47,602 nucleotides of DNA from the NCBI GenBank assembly GCA_017512365.1, contig JAFWGQ010000030.1, forward strand, positions 1 through 47,602. Direction: 5' to 3'. Position numbers and translations under genes: made by a program. Under the pieces are notes generated by a model. That model had not been told where the DNA came from. It was given only the letters and a program-made list of their open reading frames with translations, and did no database searches. Within the stretch, counting starts at the first letter, position 1; each line of letters begins with the position of its first letter. Shown here piece by piece: positions 1 to 6,933 of this stretch. Source of the DNA: Mogibacterium sp. GTDB lineage: Bacteria; Bacillota; Clostridia; Peptostreptococcales; Anaerovoracaceae.

Positions 1-140
1 AATTTTCGAGGACTAACAAGTTTTGCTTGTTTGTCTTTGTTTCAAAGTCTTTCTATTTTCGGGGCCGCAGCCCCTTAAATTTCAAGACCTGTTCTGCACT
101 ATGAAGTTTTCAAGGTTCCGCTGTGCTTTTCAGCGACAGC
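1..140 (-). other. rRNA operon leader (boxA-like and stem-loop), 16S gene outside window
   Basis: Read on the minus strand, this stretch follows a consensus promoter and contains ACCTTGAAAACTTCATA (about 104-117). That resembles the boxA antitermination element (CTTTGAAAACT) of Firmicute rRNA leaders and spacers. It is followed by a GGGGCTGCGGCCCC hairpin (61-74). There is no open frame. I infer the leader of an rRNA operon whose 16S gene would start just beyond position 1; the rRNA itself is not visible here. Confidence 0.55.
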
Positions 141-146
141 TCCATT

Positions 147-212
147 ATTTTATGCAAACTATCCCCTTGTGTCAACACTTTTTTTGAACTTTTTTAAAAA
201 AATTTTTCCCGG
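147..212 (-). promoter_or_regulatory. strong rRNA-type promoter, leftward
   Basis: On the minus strand there is a perfect -35 TTGACA (170-175), a 17-bp spacer and TAAAAT (147-152) as -10, so transcription should start near 140. The DNA directly upstream of the -35 (176-212) is almost pure A/T runs, like an UP element. A perfect -35, 17-bp spacing, an AT-rich upstream block and a boxA-like leader together point to a ribosomal RNA promoter. Confidence 0.72.
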
Positions 213-354
213 TCTTTATTTGAACAGTTGTTCTCTTTTTTATCTGTTTATGGTATCCTTTTGATGCCGGCAAGATCCGGCAAAAGAAGGAGAGAACCAG
301 GGCGGTGAAATCCAGCCTCCGGTACCGCTGATGCGGTCAAAGGAGGTGGTCATT

Positions 355-429
355 ATGAGCAACTATGAATTGTTCATGGCCATTCTGGCCGTAGCAGGGA
401 TAGTTATTGATCTCGTAATAAGAAAGTAA
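355..429 (+). CDS. putative holin-like toxin peptide (24 aa, type I toxin-like)
   Basis: This is an ATG-initiated frame of 24 codons with an excellent ribosome binding site (AGGAGGTGG, 341-349). The peptide begins MSNYELF, continues as one hydrophobic helix (about residues 6-22) and ends in RK. The opening MS-x-YE-x plus a single helix and basic tail is the layout of the short 'putative holin-like toxin' (TxpA/BsrG-like) family of Firmicutes. The leader just before it, with a CCGGTACCGC/GCGG hairpin running into AGGAGG, matches my recollection of the conserved 5' region of those loci. Such toxins are normally silenced by an overlapping antisense RNA; I did not locate that RNA with certainty. 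It could also be a non-toxic small membrane peptide. Confidence 0.6.
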   Translation: MSNYELFMAILAVAGIVIDLVIRK

Positions 430-520
430 CCGCTTGAGCTGGCACTCATGCGGTCAGTATAAAGAATTTTCTTTTGAAAACCCGGAGGTCACCGTTCAAT
501 GGTTCTCTCCTTGTTTACAT
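430..520. terminator. hairpins downstream of the small toxin-like gene
   Basis: Right after the stop codon is a CCGC...GCGG hairpin (430-457), then GGAGGTCACC paired with GGTTCTCTCC (about 485-511). A structured, convergent region is typical downstream of type I toxin genes, where toxin mRNA and antisense RNA overlap at their 3' ends. The strand of the second hairpin's function is not clear. Confidence 0.35.
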
Positions 521-560
521 TCTTGCATATCGCACACTCGTTTGCAAGTGCAAATTTCAG

Positions 561-1292
561 CTACTCTTCCATCTCGCGCTCGGCGGCTCTCTCCTGTCTG
601 GTCACCGCAGCGCTCATCAGTACGTCCTGTTCGGCTGCGATATCCTCCTTGATCTTGCTGATGCGTCTCTGAGCGTTCTTCTGTTCGCGTATCCCTTCCT
701 TGGCTTTTGCAAGAGCCCGCTTTTCGTCCTCTTCGGCCTCCCTGAGCCTTTCCTCGTTGCCGGTGACAAAGCCCGGCCTGATGTATTCTATGCGGAAGGA
801 CTGGGCAAACCTTCTCAGCCCGAGGACGATCATGCATATACCGACAAGGAGCGTGACCGGGATGTGCAGCAGCGCCGTGTTGAAGAACATGTAGATGCCG
901 AGCAGCATCATGAGCAGATTGAGGCCGATGCCGACCCTCTGATCTCTCGACGTGCTCATGATGTCCAGGGAGTCTTCTCTGAACGACAGCACGCCCTCTA
1001 TCATGAGGAGCACCGCGAACATGGTCTGGGCCGACAGGTCGTCGGCGATCTGTCCGGTTATGACCGCAGCGCCCAGAAGCAGCATTATGACTCCGTCCTT
1101 GGTGATGCTTACGCCGACCTCGTTTTCGTCGAAGTCCGCCCTGCTGCTGACCAGCAGCTCGACCGCTCCGAGCACCAGAAACACCAGGCCTATGATGAAA
1201 GCGACTGTCAGGAACGCAGCCGTGCCGTTTGCTATGCAGAATATGCCCGAGCCTATCATCGCGACGCTCGCGAGCATCATCAGTGTCCTCAT
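561..1292 (-). CDS. HdeD/DUF308-family membrane protein with C-terminal coiled coil
   Basis: This 243-residue protein has about six hydrophobic segments in the first 165 residues, arranged in pairs as in the HdeD/DUF308 family of small membrane proteins. HdeD is linked to acid tolerance in enteric bacteria, but the biochemical role in Clostridia is unknown. After the last membrane segment (LLVGICMIVLGLRRFAQSF) comes a charged tail (about 185-243) rich in Glu, Arg, Lys and Ala, likely a cytoplasmic coiled coil. The start has an AGGAGGA site just upstream. The gene stands alone, after the terminator of iorAB. I am confident of the family and have no evidence for a specific function. Confidence 0.7.
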   Translation of the reverse strand: MRTLMMLASVAMIGSGIFCIANGTAAFLTVAFIIGLVFLVLGAVELLVSSRADFDENEVGVSITKDGVIMLLLGAAVITGQIADDLSAQTMFAVLLMIEGVLSFREDSLDIMSTSRDQRVGIGLNLLMMLLGIYMFFNTALLHIPVTLLVGICMIVLGLRRFAQSFRIEYIRPGFVTGNEERLREAEEDEKRALAKAKEGIREQKNAQRRISKIKEDIAAEQDVLMSAAVTRQERAAEREMEE

Positions 1293-1345
1293 CTTGTCCT
1301 CCTTGACTACCGCATTATACTACCACGCTCAACCTGCATATTCAA

Positions 1346-1374
1346 GAAAAAAGGCCCGCTCATGCGAGCAGGCC
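1346..1374 (-). terminator. rho-independent terminator of iorAB
   Basis: On the minus strand GGCCTGCTC-GCAT-GAGCGGGCC (1353-1374) forms a strong hairpin followed directly by TTTTTTC (1346-1352). It lies 17 bases past the iorB stop codon. Confidence 0.85.
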
Positions 1375-1390
1375 CGTGCATGCGTAATGC

Positions 1391-1969
1391 TTATCCGAGG
1401 TCGTATCCTGCGTGGAACGCCTTCTTGTTGAGGTCGATGAACTTTGCCTTTACGTTGGCTTCGATCTCTGCATCCCAGTCGATGTCGTCGAGACCGCCCA
1501 TGGCCTTGACCAGCGCTCCGAGCAGAACGATGTTCATGGCTTTAGGGTTGCCGAGCTCCGTGGCTACTTCGGCCGCCTTGAACGCCTTTACATCGCATAT
1601 GCCCTTAAGGTGTTCGATGATGCCTTCAGGATATTCGGCGTTGCCCAGATTCACCGGTACCGGCTGGATCTGGAAATCGTTGATGACCATCGTTCCGCCG
1701 ATCCTGAGGTGATCGAGCCATCTGAGGGCTTCCATCTCCTCGAACGCCACGATAACGTCCGCGGATCCCTTTCCCACGACAGGGCTGTATACCTTGTCGC
1801 CGAATCTTACCTGAGTGGATACGGAACCGCCCCTCTGGGACATGCCGTGGATCTCGCTCATCTTTACATCGTAACCGGCCTTCATGAGTCCGGATGTGAG
1901 TATCTTACTTGCCAGGATGGTTCCCTGTCCGCCTACTCCTACCAGGAGGATATTCTTTACTTCACTCAT
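1391..1969 (-). CDS. iorB: indolepyruvate:ferredoxin oxidoreductase, beta subunit
   Basis: This 192-residue protein opens with NILLVGVGGQGTILASKIL, the glycine-rich N-terminus typical of the gamma-type/IorB domain of 2-oxoacid:ferredoxin oxidoreductases. It continues with the conserved SEIHGMSQRGGSV motif. With IorA it oxidatively decarboxylates aryl pyruvates (indolepyruvate, phenylpyruvate) to aryl-acetyl-CoA and reduces ferredoxin, a step in fermentation of aromatic amino acids in the cytoplasm. Length and motifs are full for the family. Its ATG overlaps the iorA stop codon (TAATG, 1967-1971), so translation is probably coupled and the two subunits made in equal amounts. The terminator at 1346-1374 closes the two-gene operon. 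Confidence 0.93.
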   Translation of the reverse strand: MSEVKNILLVGVGGQGTILASKILTSGLMKAGYDVKMSEIHGMSQRGGSVSTQVRFGDKVYSPVVGKGSADVIVAFEEMEALRWLDHLRIGGTMVINDFQIQPVPVNLGNAEYPEGIIEHLKGICDVKAFKAAEVATELGNPKAMNIVLLGALVKAMGGLDDIDWDAEIEANVKAKFIDLNKKAFHAGYDLG

Positions 1970-3747
1970 TACCTTGTCACCTCCTCAATAGCTCCGAATG
2001 GGCAGACCTGCTTGCAGACTGTGCATCCGTTGCAGCTCGTGTAGTCCACGACCACCTTCTCCTTTGTGGAGATCAGCGCCGGGCATCCGGTCTTTACGCA
2101 CATCTTGCAGTTCTTGCACTTTTCCTGATCGATCCTGCACTGCGTCTTGTGCAGCGTCGGGAATTCGTCGAGATCCTGCTGGCTGAACTTCTTGAGCACG
2201 CACGGCCATCTCGTGATGAGCACTGTAGGCTCGTCCTTAGGCAGCAGCTTGTCGAGCGCGGCATTGACCTCATCGAGGTGGTTAGGATTGACTGTGATGA
2301 TGTTCTCTTCCTTAACGCCGATAGCCTTGCAGAGCGCAGGGATATCCACCTCAGGAGCTTCCTTGCCCATCAGTGTGTAGCCCGTTCCAGGGTTCTGCTG
2401 GTGGCCGGTCATTCCCGTGATACGGTTGTCGAGGATGATCGACAGGTTATGGCCGCTGTTGTAAACGGCATCCATCAGCGAGTTGACGCCTGTGTGGAAG
2501 AACGTGGAGTCTCCGATAACGGATACGACCTTGGTGTCCTTGCCGGCATCCCTGAGAGCGATCGATGCACCGTGCCCCTGCGAGAGCGAAGCGCCCATGC
2601 AGATGCAGGAGTGCAGTGCGTTCAGCGGAGGAGCCATTCCGAGTGTATAGCATCCGATGTCGCCTGTGATCATGAGACCTTTTCTCTTCGACAGAGCGTA
2701 GAAGAGTCCTCTGTGAGGGCAGCCTGCGCAGAGTGCAGGAGGTCTAACGACCGTCTTCATGTCCGATTTATATGTCTCAGGCTCCACGCCGAGGAAGGCC
2801 TTCCTTACGATATCCGTATTGAGCTCGTCATATCTTGGAACGACGTCCTTGCCCGTGCACTCGATGCCGAGCACCCTGAGGTGCTCTTCGAGATAAGGAT
2901 CCATTTCCTCGACGACGTATACCTTGTCCACCTTGCTGCAGAAGTCCTTCATCAGCTCGTCAGGCAGAGGGAATGTCAGGCCGAGCTTCAGGTAGGAAGC
3001 ATCATCGCCGAATGTCTCTCTGGCGTACTGATACGAAACGCCGGATGTGACAACGCCGATCTTGGTGCTGTGCATCTCGACTTTGTTGAACTCGCAGTTA
3101 TTGGAGAATTCCCTGGCTGCCGCGACTCTCTCTTCGAGCGTGGCCCTCAGCACCTTGGCGTTTGCCGGCGCTGTTACATACTTTTTGATCTTAGGCTCGT
3201 AATCCGGTACGGAAGCCTCTTCTCTGTCGCCCAGCTCTACGATGCCCTTGGAGTGGCATGTTCTTGTCGTTACATGGAACATCACAGGCATGTCGAACTT
3301 CTCCGAGAGTGCGAAAGCCTTCTTCATGAAGTCCTTAGACTCCTGGGAGTCTGAAGGCTCAAGCATCAGGAGCCTTGCCGACTTAGCTGTGTTTCTGTTG
3401 TCCTGCTCGTTCTGCGAGCTGTGCTGACCCGGATCATCGGCGACCACCATGACAAAGCCGCCTGTGACGCCTGTGTAAGCAAATGTGAAAATAGGGTCTG
3501 CAGCTACGTTCATTCCCACGTGCTTCATCGCACAGAAGGATCTTACGCCTGCGATCGAAGCACCGATCGCCGCCTCTGTTGCAACCTTTTCGTTAGGTGC
3601 CCACTCGGAGTATACGTCTTCTCCGTACTGAGGCATGTTCTCGAGGATCTCGGTGCTTGGTGTTCCCGGATATGCCGATGCGAATCTCGCGCCGCCTTCC
3701 CAGGCTCCGCGGGCTGTCGCCTCGTTACCGGACATGATCACTTTCAT
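1969..3747 (-). CDS. iorA: indolepyruvate:ferredoxin oxidoreductase, alpha subunit
   Basis: The 592-residue catalytic subunit starts MKVIMSGNEATARGAWEGG and carries the AYPGTPSTEI motif of the pyrimidine-binding half. A thiamine-diphosphate half follows with GDIGCYTLG (about 365) and GDSTFFHTG. The last 55 residues form a ferredoxin domain with two cluster motifs, C-x2-C-x2-C-x4-CP and CNGCTVCKQVCP. Length and order match archaeal and clostridial IorA. It converts aryl pyruvates from Trp, Phe and Tyr deamination to acyl-CoA esters with ferredoxin as electron acceptor. A GGAGGG site lies 8 bases before the ATG. It is the first gene of iorA-iorB; I do not see an aminotransferase or acyl-CoA synthetase next door. 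Confidence 0.95.
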   Translation of the reverse strand: MKVIMSGNEATARGAWEGGARFASAYPGTPSTEILENMPQYGEDVYSEWAPNEKVATEAAIGASIAGVRSFCAMKHVGMNVAADPIFTFAYTGVTGGFVMVVADDPGQHSSQNEQDNRNTAKSARLLMLEPSDSQESKDFMKKAFALSEKFDMPVMFHVTTRTCHSKGIVELGDREEASVPDYEPKIKKYVTAPANAKVLRATLEERVAAAREFSNNCEFNKVEMHSTKIGVVTSGVSYQYARETFGDDASYLKLGLTFPLPDELMKDFCSKVDKVYVVEEMDPYLEEHLRVLGIECTGKDVVPRYDELNTDIVRKAFLGVEPETYKSDMKTVVRPPALCAGCPHRGLFYALSKRKGLMITGDIGCYTLGMAPPLNALHSCICMGASLSQGHGASIALRDAGKDTKVVSVIGDSTFFHTGVNSLMDAVYNSGHNLSIILDNRITGMTGHQQNPGTGYTLMGKEAPEVDIPALCKAIGVKEENIITVNPNHLDEVNAALDKLLPKDEPTVLITRWPCVLKKFSQQDLDEFPTLHKTQCRIDQEKCKNCKMCVKTGCPALISTKEKVVVDYTSCNGCTVCKQVCPFGAIEEVTR

Positions 3748-3882
3748 AAATCATTCCCTCCTAAACAGTAATTTATGCCCTTACGCCATCATGTCTTCTA
3801 TTTTATATAGAAGAGAAATAATTGACCGCAGATATTCTATCACTCTGTCCAATGGCGTTCAATGAACGGCCTGTGAAAAATG

Positions 3883-3911
3883 GCGTCATGTTCCTTTTTA
3901 AAACATGACGC
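3883..3911 (-). terminator. terminator of the pentapeptide-repeat gene
   Basis: GCGTCATGTT (3883-3892) pairs perfectly with AACATGACGC (3902-3911). On the minus strand the hairpin is followed by CATTTTTC. It begins just 7 bases after the stop of the gene ending at 3919 and separates it from iorA. Confidence 0.75.
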
Positions 3912-3918
3912 TCTTATG

Positions 3919-4740
3919 TTATTTGGACTGGTAGTCGACGCATTGCTGGCGGTCGAGGAAGAAATGTATGCCGGGCGACGAGTCCTTCCAGCGGTCCTCC
4001 TGAAAGCCGTTGGCCGGTTCCAGCCATTTGCCCACTTCGTAGTAGAAGTCCGGGTCGACCGTCGACTGGGCCCAGGTGTAGTTCTCGGTCTCGTCTATGC
4101 TGGTTATCTTCAGGACCTTGACCTTCGACACCCTGCCCGTCTCCATCGTCGCCATGCAGCGCTTGGCATCACGCGGCACGAGCATCATCACGACCCTGAG
4201 ATCCGTGCAGCACTTCCACGCGATGAAGGCCTCCCCCTCTTCAGGGCAGCGCATCCTGTACCACTTAGTGTCGTCATCCGTGATCACCTTGTCCTGATTG
4301 ATCGCGTCTTCGAGGACCGATGAATAGATATTGGCGCCGCGAAGGTCGATGTCTGTCATGTCCTGAAAGCGGAAGCTGCATCCCCTGGCGAGGCAGCCCC
4401 TGAGCTTCATTCCCGTGAGCTTATTATCATAGAAAGCTATATTGTCCATCTTTGAGCCGGAAAAATCCGCGCCCCTCAGATCGCAGCTCTCGAAAGTCGA
4501 GCGCGACAGATCCAGGCCGGTCATGTCGCGGCCTGACAGATCGAGGCCTTTCATGACGCTGTGCTTCATGTTGAGCCTGCCGTCGATGCGGCCGGCTTCA
4601 CCGCCGTCCGGATCATCTCTGAACGCCAAGAGGCGGTCGAGCTCACCGATCGACTCTATGTGTCTCTTCTCGCTGTCCGCCACCGGCACATACGCCTCGT
4701 TGTCTTTTACGAAATCGATTTCTGATGATGTAAAGTTCAT
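3919..4740 (-). CDS. pentapeptide-repeat protein with C-terminal DUF5758-like domain
   Basis: This 273-residue soluble protein has no signal peptide. Residues about 58-140 are pentapeptide repeats of the A(D/N)Lxx type (for example LDLSGRDMTGLDLSRSTF, CDLRGADFSGSKM), which fold into a right-handed beta helix. The C-terminal half includes KVLKITSI and ends in GIHFFLDRQQCVDY, which resembles the DUF5758 domain often attached to pentapeptide proteins in phages and Firmicutes. The substrate or partner is unknown. An AGGAGAAAC site precedes the ATG. It appears to be a single-gene unit between its own terminator (3883-3911) and the antiporter gene's terminator. The repeat fold is sure; the domain name of the C-terminus is from memory and less sure. 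Confidence 0.75.
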   Translation of the reverse strand: MNFTSSEIDFVKDNEAYVPVADSEKRHIESIGELDRLLAFRDDPDGGEAGRIDGRLNMKHSVMKGLDLSGRDMTGLDLSRSTFESCDLRGADFSGSKMDNIAFYDNKLTGMKLRGCLARGCSFRFQDMTDIDLRGANIYSSVLEDAINQDKVITDDDTKWYRMRCPEEGEAFIAWKCCTDLRVVMMLVPRDAKRCMATMETGRVSKVKVLKITSIDETENYTWAQSTVDPDFYYEVGKWLEPANGFQEDRWKDSSPGIHFFLDRQQCVDYQSK

Positions 4741-4817
4741 GTTTCTCCTTTTTAAGTCCAGTTCCCCTGTCAGTATGAGTATACTACCTTTTTATATTTA
4801 TGTTTAGAAAAAACGAA

Positions 4818-4863
4818 CAGATGAAAGCCCCGCAACGGGTATGAAATATCCGTCACGGGGCTT
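4818..4863 (-). terminator. terminator downstream of the NhaC-family gene
   Basis: AAGCCCCG (4825-4832) pairs with CGGGGCTT (4856-4863); inner bases ACGG and CCGT extend the stem. On the minus strand it is followed by a T-rich run ending GTTTTTTC. It lies past the palindromic repeat pair that also follows the antiporter gene, and marks the end of that unit. Confidence 0.7.
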
Positions 4864-4886
4864 CGTAAAAGCTGTTGTCCGATTGC

Positions 4887-4960
4887 GCTGGCCAGGGGGA
4901 CAGACCCCTTGGCCGCCTTGCCGCCTTTATGTGGCCAAGGGGTCTGTCCCCCTGGCCAGC
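4887..4960. repeat. inverted pair of 25-bp REP-like palindromic repeats
   Basis: Two copies of the GGCCAGGGGG-type repeat sit head to head: 4890-4914 and its exact reverse complement 4933-4957. With flanking bases the arms are 28 bp, perfect, separated by 18 bases. Each copy is itself a near-palindrome, so the pair can form either one long stem or two short ones. It begins only 12 bases past the antiporter stop codon, so it may protect or end that mRNA. Single copies of the same repeat occur at 12853, 20910 and 25457. Confidence 0.8.
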
Positions 4961-4971
4961 GGCAGCAGTCG

Positions 4972-6537
4972 TTAGTTTGCTGCGGCATTGTTTCTGTTTG
5001 CGCTCTCAGGCACTTTGTACGATCCTTCTCTGCTGCGGAAATAGAACAGAGTTCCGATCAGCAGCACGACTCCGACGATCAGCGGGATCACAGGGCTCTT
5101 CAGGAATCCTGCGAGCACATATGCGATGGCGGATATCACAGCGACCGTTGTCGCATAAGGCAGCTGCGTCGCTACGTGCGAGACGTGGTTGCAGTTCGCG
5201 CCGGCAGAAGCCATGATCGTCGTATCCGAGATCGGCGAGCAGTGGTCGCCGTATACGGCGCCCGCCATGCAGGCTGCGATGATCGGCGTAGCCAGTTCAG
5301 GATGCGTCTCCGTGATGGCAAGCCCGAGCGGGATCAGGATACCGAATGTTCCCCAGGATGTTCCGGATGCGAATGCGAGCACGCACGCGATCAGGAAGAG
5401 GGCTGCAGGGATGACGCCTACAGCGGCTCCGCCCATGCCCTTGACAAGTCCGCTTACGAAATCCGCAAGTCCGAGGCTGTCTGTCATGGCCTTGAGGGAC
5501 CATGCGAGCGTCAGCACGAGTATAGGCGATACCATCGCTTTCATTCCTTCAGGGATGCAGCTCATGCACTGATTGAAGCTTATGGTGCGTCTGCATGTGT
5601 AGTAGATGATTATGATGACCAGCGCTACGAGAGCTCCCATCGAGAGTCCTACGGATGCGTCGGAATCCGAGAATGCAGTAACGAAGTTCGTTCCGCTGAA
5701 GAATCCGCCTGTGTATACCATGCCGAGCACGCAGGAAATCACGAGTACGACTACAGGGAACACGAGGTCGAGGACTATGCCCTTGTCGCTTCCTTCTTCT
5801 GCAGCATCTGCGTTTGCAGCGTTGTCATCAACGATCGTGAAGAGATCGCCGTTCTCGATGGCATTTCTCTCAAATTCGGCCATCTTCAGATAGTCGAACT
5901 TCATGAGGATGATCGAGAATATCATGACGAGAGTGAAGAGTGCATAGAAGTTGTACGGGATGCACTGGATGAACAGGTGGATGCCGTTCTGTCCTTCGCC
6001 GGCGAAGCTCGATACTGCAGCAGCCCATGAAGATACAGGAGCGATGATGCAGACCGGAGCGGCCGTCGCATCGATGATGTAGGCGAGTTTCGCTCTCGAG
6101 ACCCTGAACTCATCGGTCACAGGCTTCATTACCGAGCCGACTGTCAGGCAGTTGAAGTAGTCATCAACGAAGATGATTATGCCGAGGAGCACTGTCGCGA
6201 TCTCGGCGGCTACACGGGTCCTTACCTTTCTGAGGGCCCATCCGCCGAAGGCCTTTGAGCCTCCGGAGAGGTTCATCAGCGCCACGATGATGCCGAGGAT
6301 GACGAGAAAGATGAGTATTCCCACGTTCCATCCGTCGCTCAGCGAAGCGATGAGTCCGTCCTTGAGAACATGGTTTACGATGCCGTCAAAGTCAGCTCCG
6401 GCGTAAAGGATCGCGCCGGTGAGAACTCCGAGGAACAGCGAACTGTATACCTCTTTTGTGATCAGCGCCAGACCGATGGCAATGAGCGGGGGCAGTACAG
6501 CCCATGCGGTTGCGTAAAGAGCAGGTGCGTTTTCCAT
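4972..6537 (-). CDS. lysW: NhaC-family antiporter, probable lysine transporter
   Basis: This 521-residue protein has 11-12 hydrophobic segments and NhaC-family hallmarks: IIIFVDDYFNCLTVGSVMKPV (about 150), SGTSWGTFGILIPL and YGDHCSPISDTTIMAS. NhaC proteins are classed as Na+/H+ antiporters, but several clades carry other substrates. The decisive clue is upstream: a lysine riboswitch with its own terminator lies between promoter and start codon (6640-6805 and 6581-6612), so expression should fall when lysine is plentiful. NhaC-like genes under lysine riboswitches have been proposed in comparative genomics to be lysine importers and named LysW; I apply that name as an inference. The start is supported by GGAGG 8 bases before the ATG. 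A short acidic, Ala-rich loop lies near residue 240. Confidence 0.85.
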   Translation of the reverse strand: MENAPALYATAWAVLPPLIAIGLALITKEVYSSLFLGVLTGAILYAGADFDGIVNHVLKDGLIASLSDGWNVGILIFLVILGIIVALMNLSGGSKAFGGWALRKVRTRVAAEIATVLLGIIIFVDDYFNCLTVGSVMKPVTDEFRVSRAKLAYIIDATAAPVCIIAPVSSWAAAVSSFAGEGQNGIHLFIQCIPYNFYALFTLVMIFSIILMKFDYLKMAEFERNAIENGDLFTIVDDNAANADAAEEGSDKGIVLDLVFPVVVLVISCVLGMVYTGGFFSGTNFVTAFSDSDASVGLSMGALVALVIIIIYYTCRRTISFNQCMSCIPEGMKAMVSPILVLTLAWSLKAMTDSLGLADFVSGLVKGMGGAAVGVIPAALFLIACVLAFASGTSWGTFGILIPLGLAITETHPELATPIIAACMAGAVYGDHCSPISDTTIMASAGANCNHVSHVATQLPYATTVAVISAIAYVLAGFLKSPVIPLIVGVVLLIGTLFYFRSREGSYKVPESANRNNAAAN

Positions 6538-6580
6538 AAGTTTACCTCCAAATTTCTTTCATACCTGTCAATAAAGAAAA

Positions 6581-6612
6581 ATCCATGAATAACGCTTGAA
6601 ACGTTCATGGAT
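6581..6612 (-). terminator. riboswitch expression-platform terminator
   Basis: ATCCATGAA (6581-6589) pairs with TTCATGGAT (6604-6612), with AACG/CGTT extending the stem. On the minus strand it runs straight into TTTTTCTTT. It lies between the lysine aptamer and the ribosome binding site of the NhaC-family gene, the position expected for a premature-termination switch turned off by bound lysine. Confidence 0.85.
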
Positions 6613-6639
6613 GAGGTAATCGATATTAATTCCTATACC

Positions 6640-6805
6640 ATGATAGCGCTCCACTTACGTGACAGTACGATGCATCTTATTACATCGTCCCAGCAAATCA
6701 GTCCGGGTCTGCTGATATGCTTCGGCGGATCACCCTTTCACGGCAGCGTTCCCGCGCTTTTCTTGCCGTTACTCTTGATCTCCGCGACCTCTATCGGGTC
6801 AGGTG
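6640..6805 (-). ncRNA. lysine riboswitch aptamer
   Basis: On the minus strand the stretch contains the conserved blocks of the lysine (L-box) riboswitch in the right order. They are GAGGTCGCGGAGATC followed by AAGAGTAACGG (about 6766-6793), GTGAAAGGGTGATCCGCCG (6720-6741), GCTGGGA, and GTCACGTAAGTGGAGCGCTA (6643-6663). Size and spacing fit the five-stem aptamer. A consensus promoter is just upstream and a terminator just downstream. The only gene it can control is the NhaC-family transporter starting at 6537. Confidence 0.93.
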
Positions 6806-6824
6806 TTATTCATTTGATGCCCCT

Positions 6825-6853
6825 ATAATAAGTACAAGGCAGTACAATGTCAA
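6825..6853 (-). promoter_or_regulatory. promoter of the lysine-riboswitch transcript
   Basis: On the minus strand TTGACA (6848-6853), a 17-bp spacer and TATTAT (6825-6830) form a near-consensus sigma-70 promoter. Transcription would start near 6818, about 13 bases before the aptamer's first conserved stem. Confidence 0.85.
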
Positions 6854-6933
6854 CAGTTTTTGTGAAATTCCCCAAAATATTTTTCAGAAGAGCATCGCAT
6901 TTGACGAAATTATACAAAACTGCTGTATCCGTC

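Noticed and set aside
474-3354. Long plus-strand open frames opposite the DUF308 and ior genes
   Set aside because: They are antisense to genes with clear families, lack recognisable domains and good ribosome binding sites, and have the odd composition of shadow frames.
4770-4988. Small minus-strand frame across the repeat pair
   Set aside because: It runs through the palindromic repeat and the terminator and overlaps the end of the antiporter gene; no family, no ribosome binding site.
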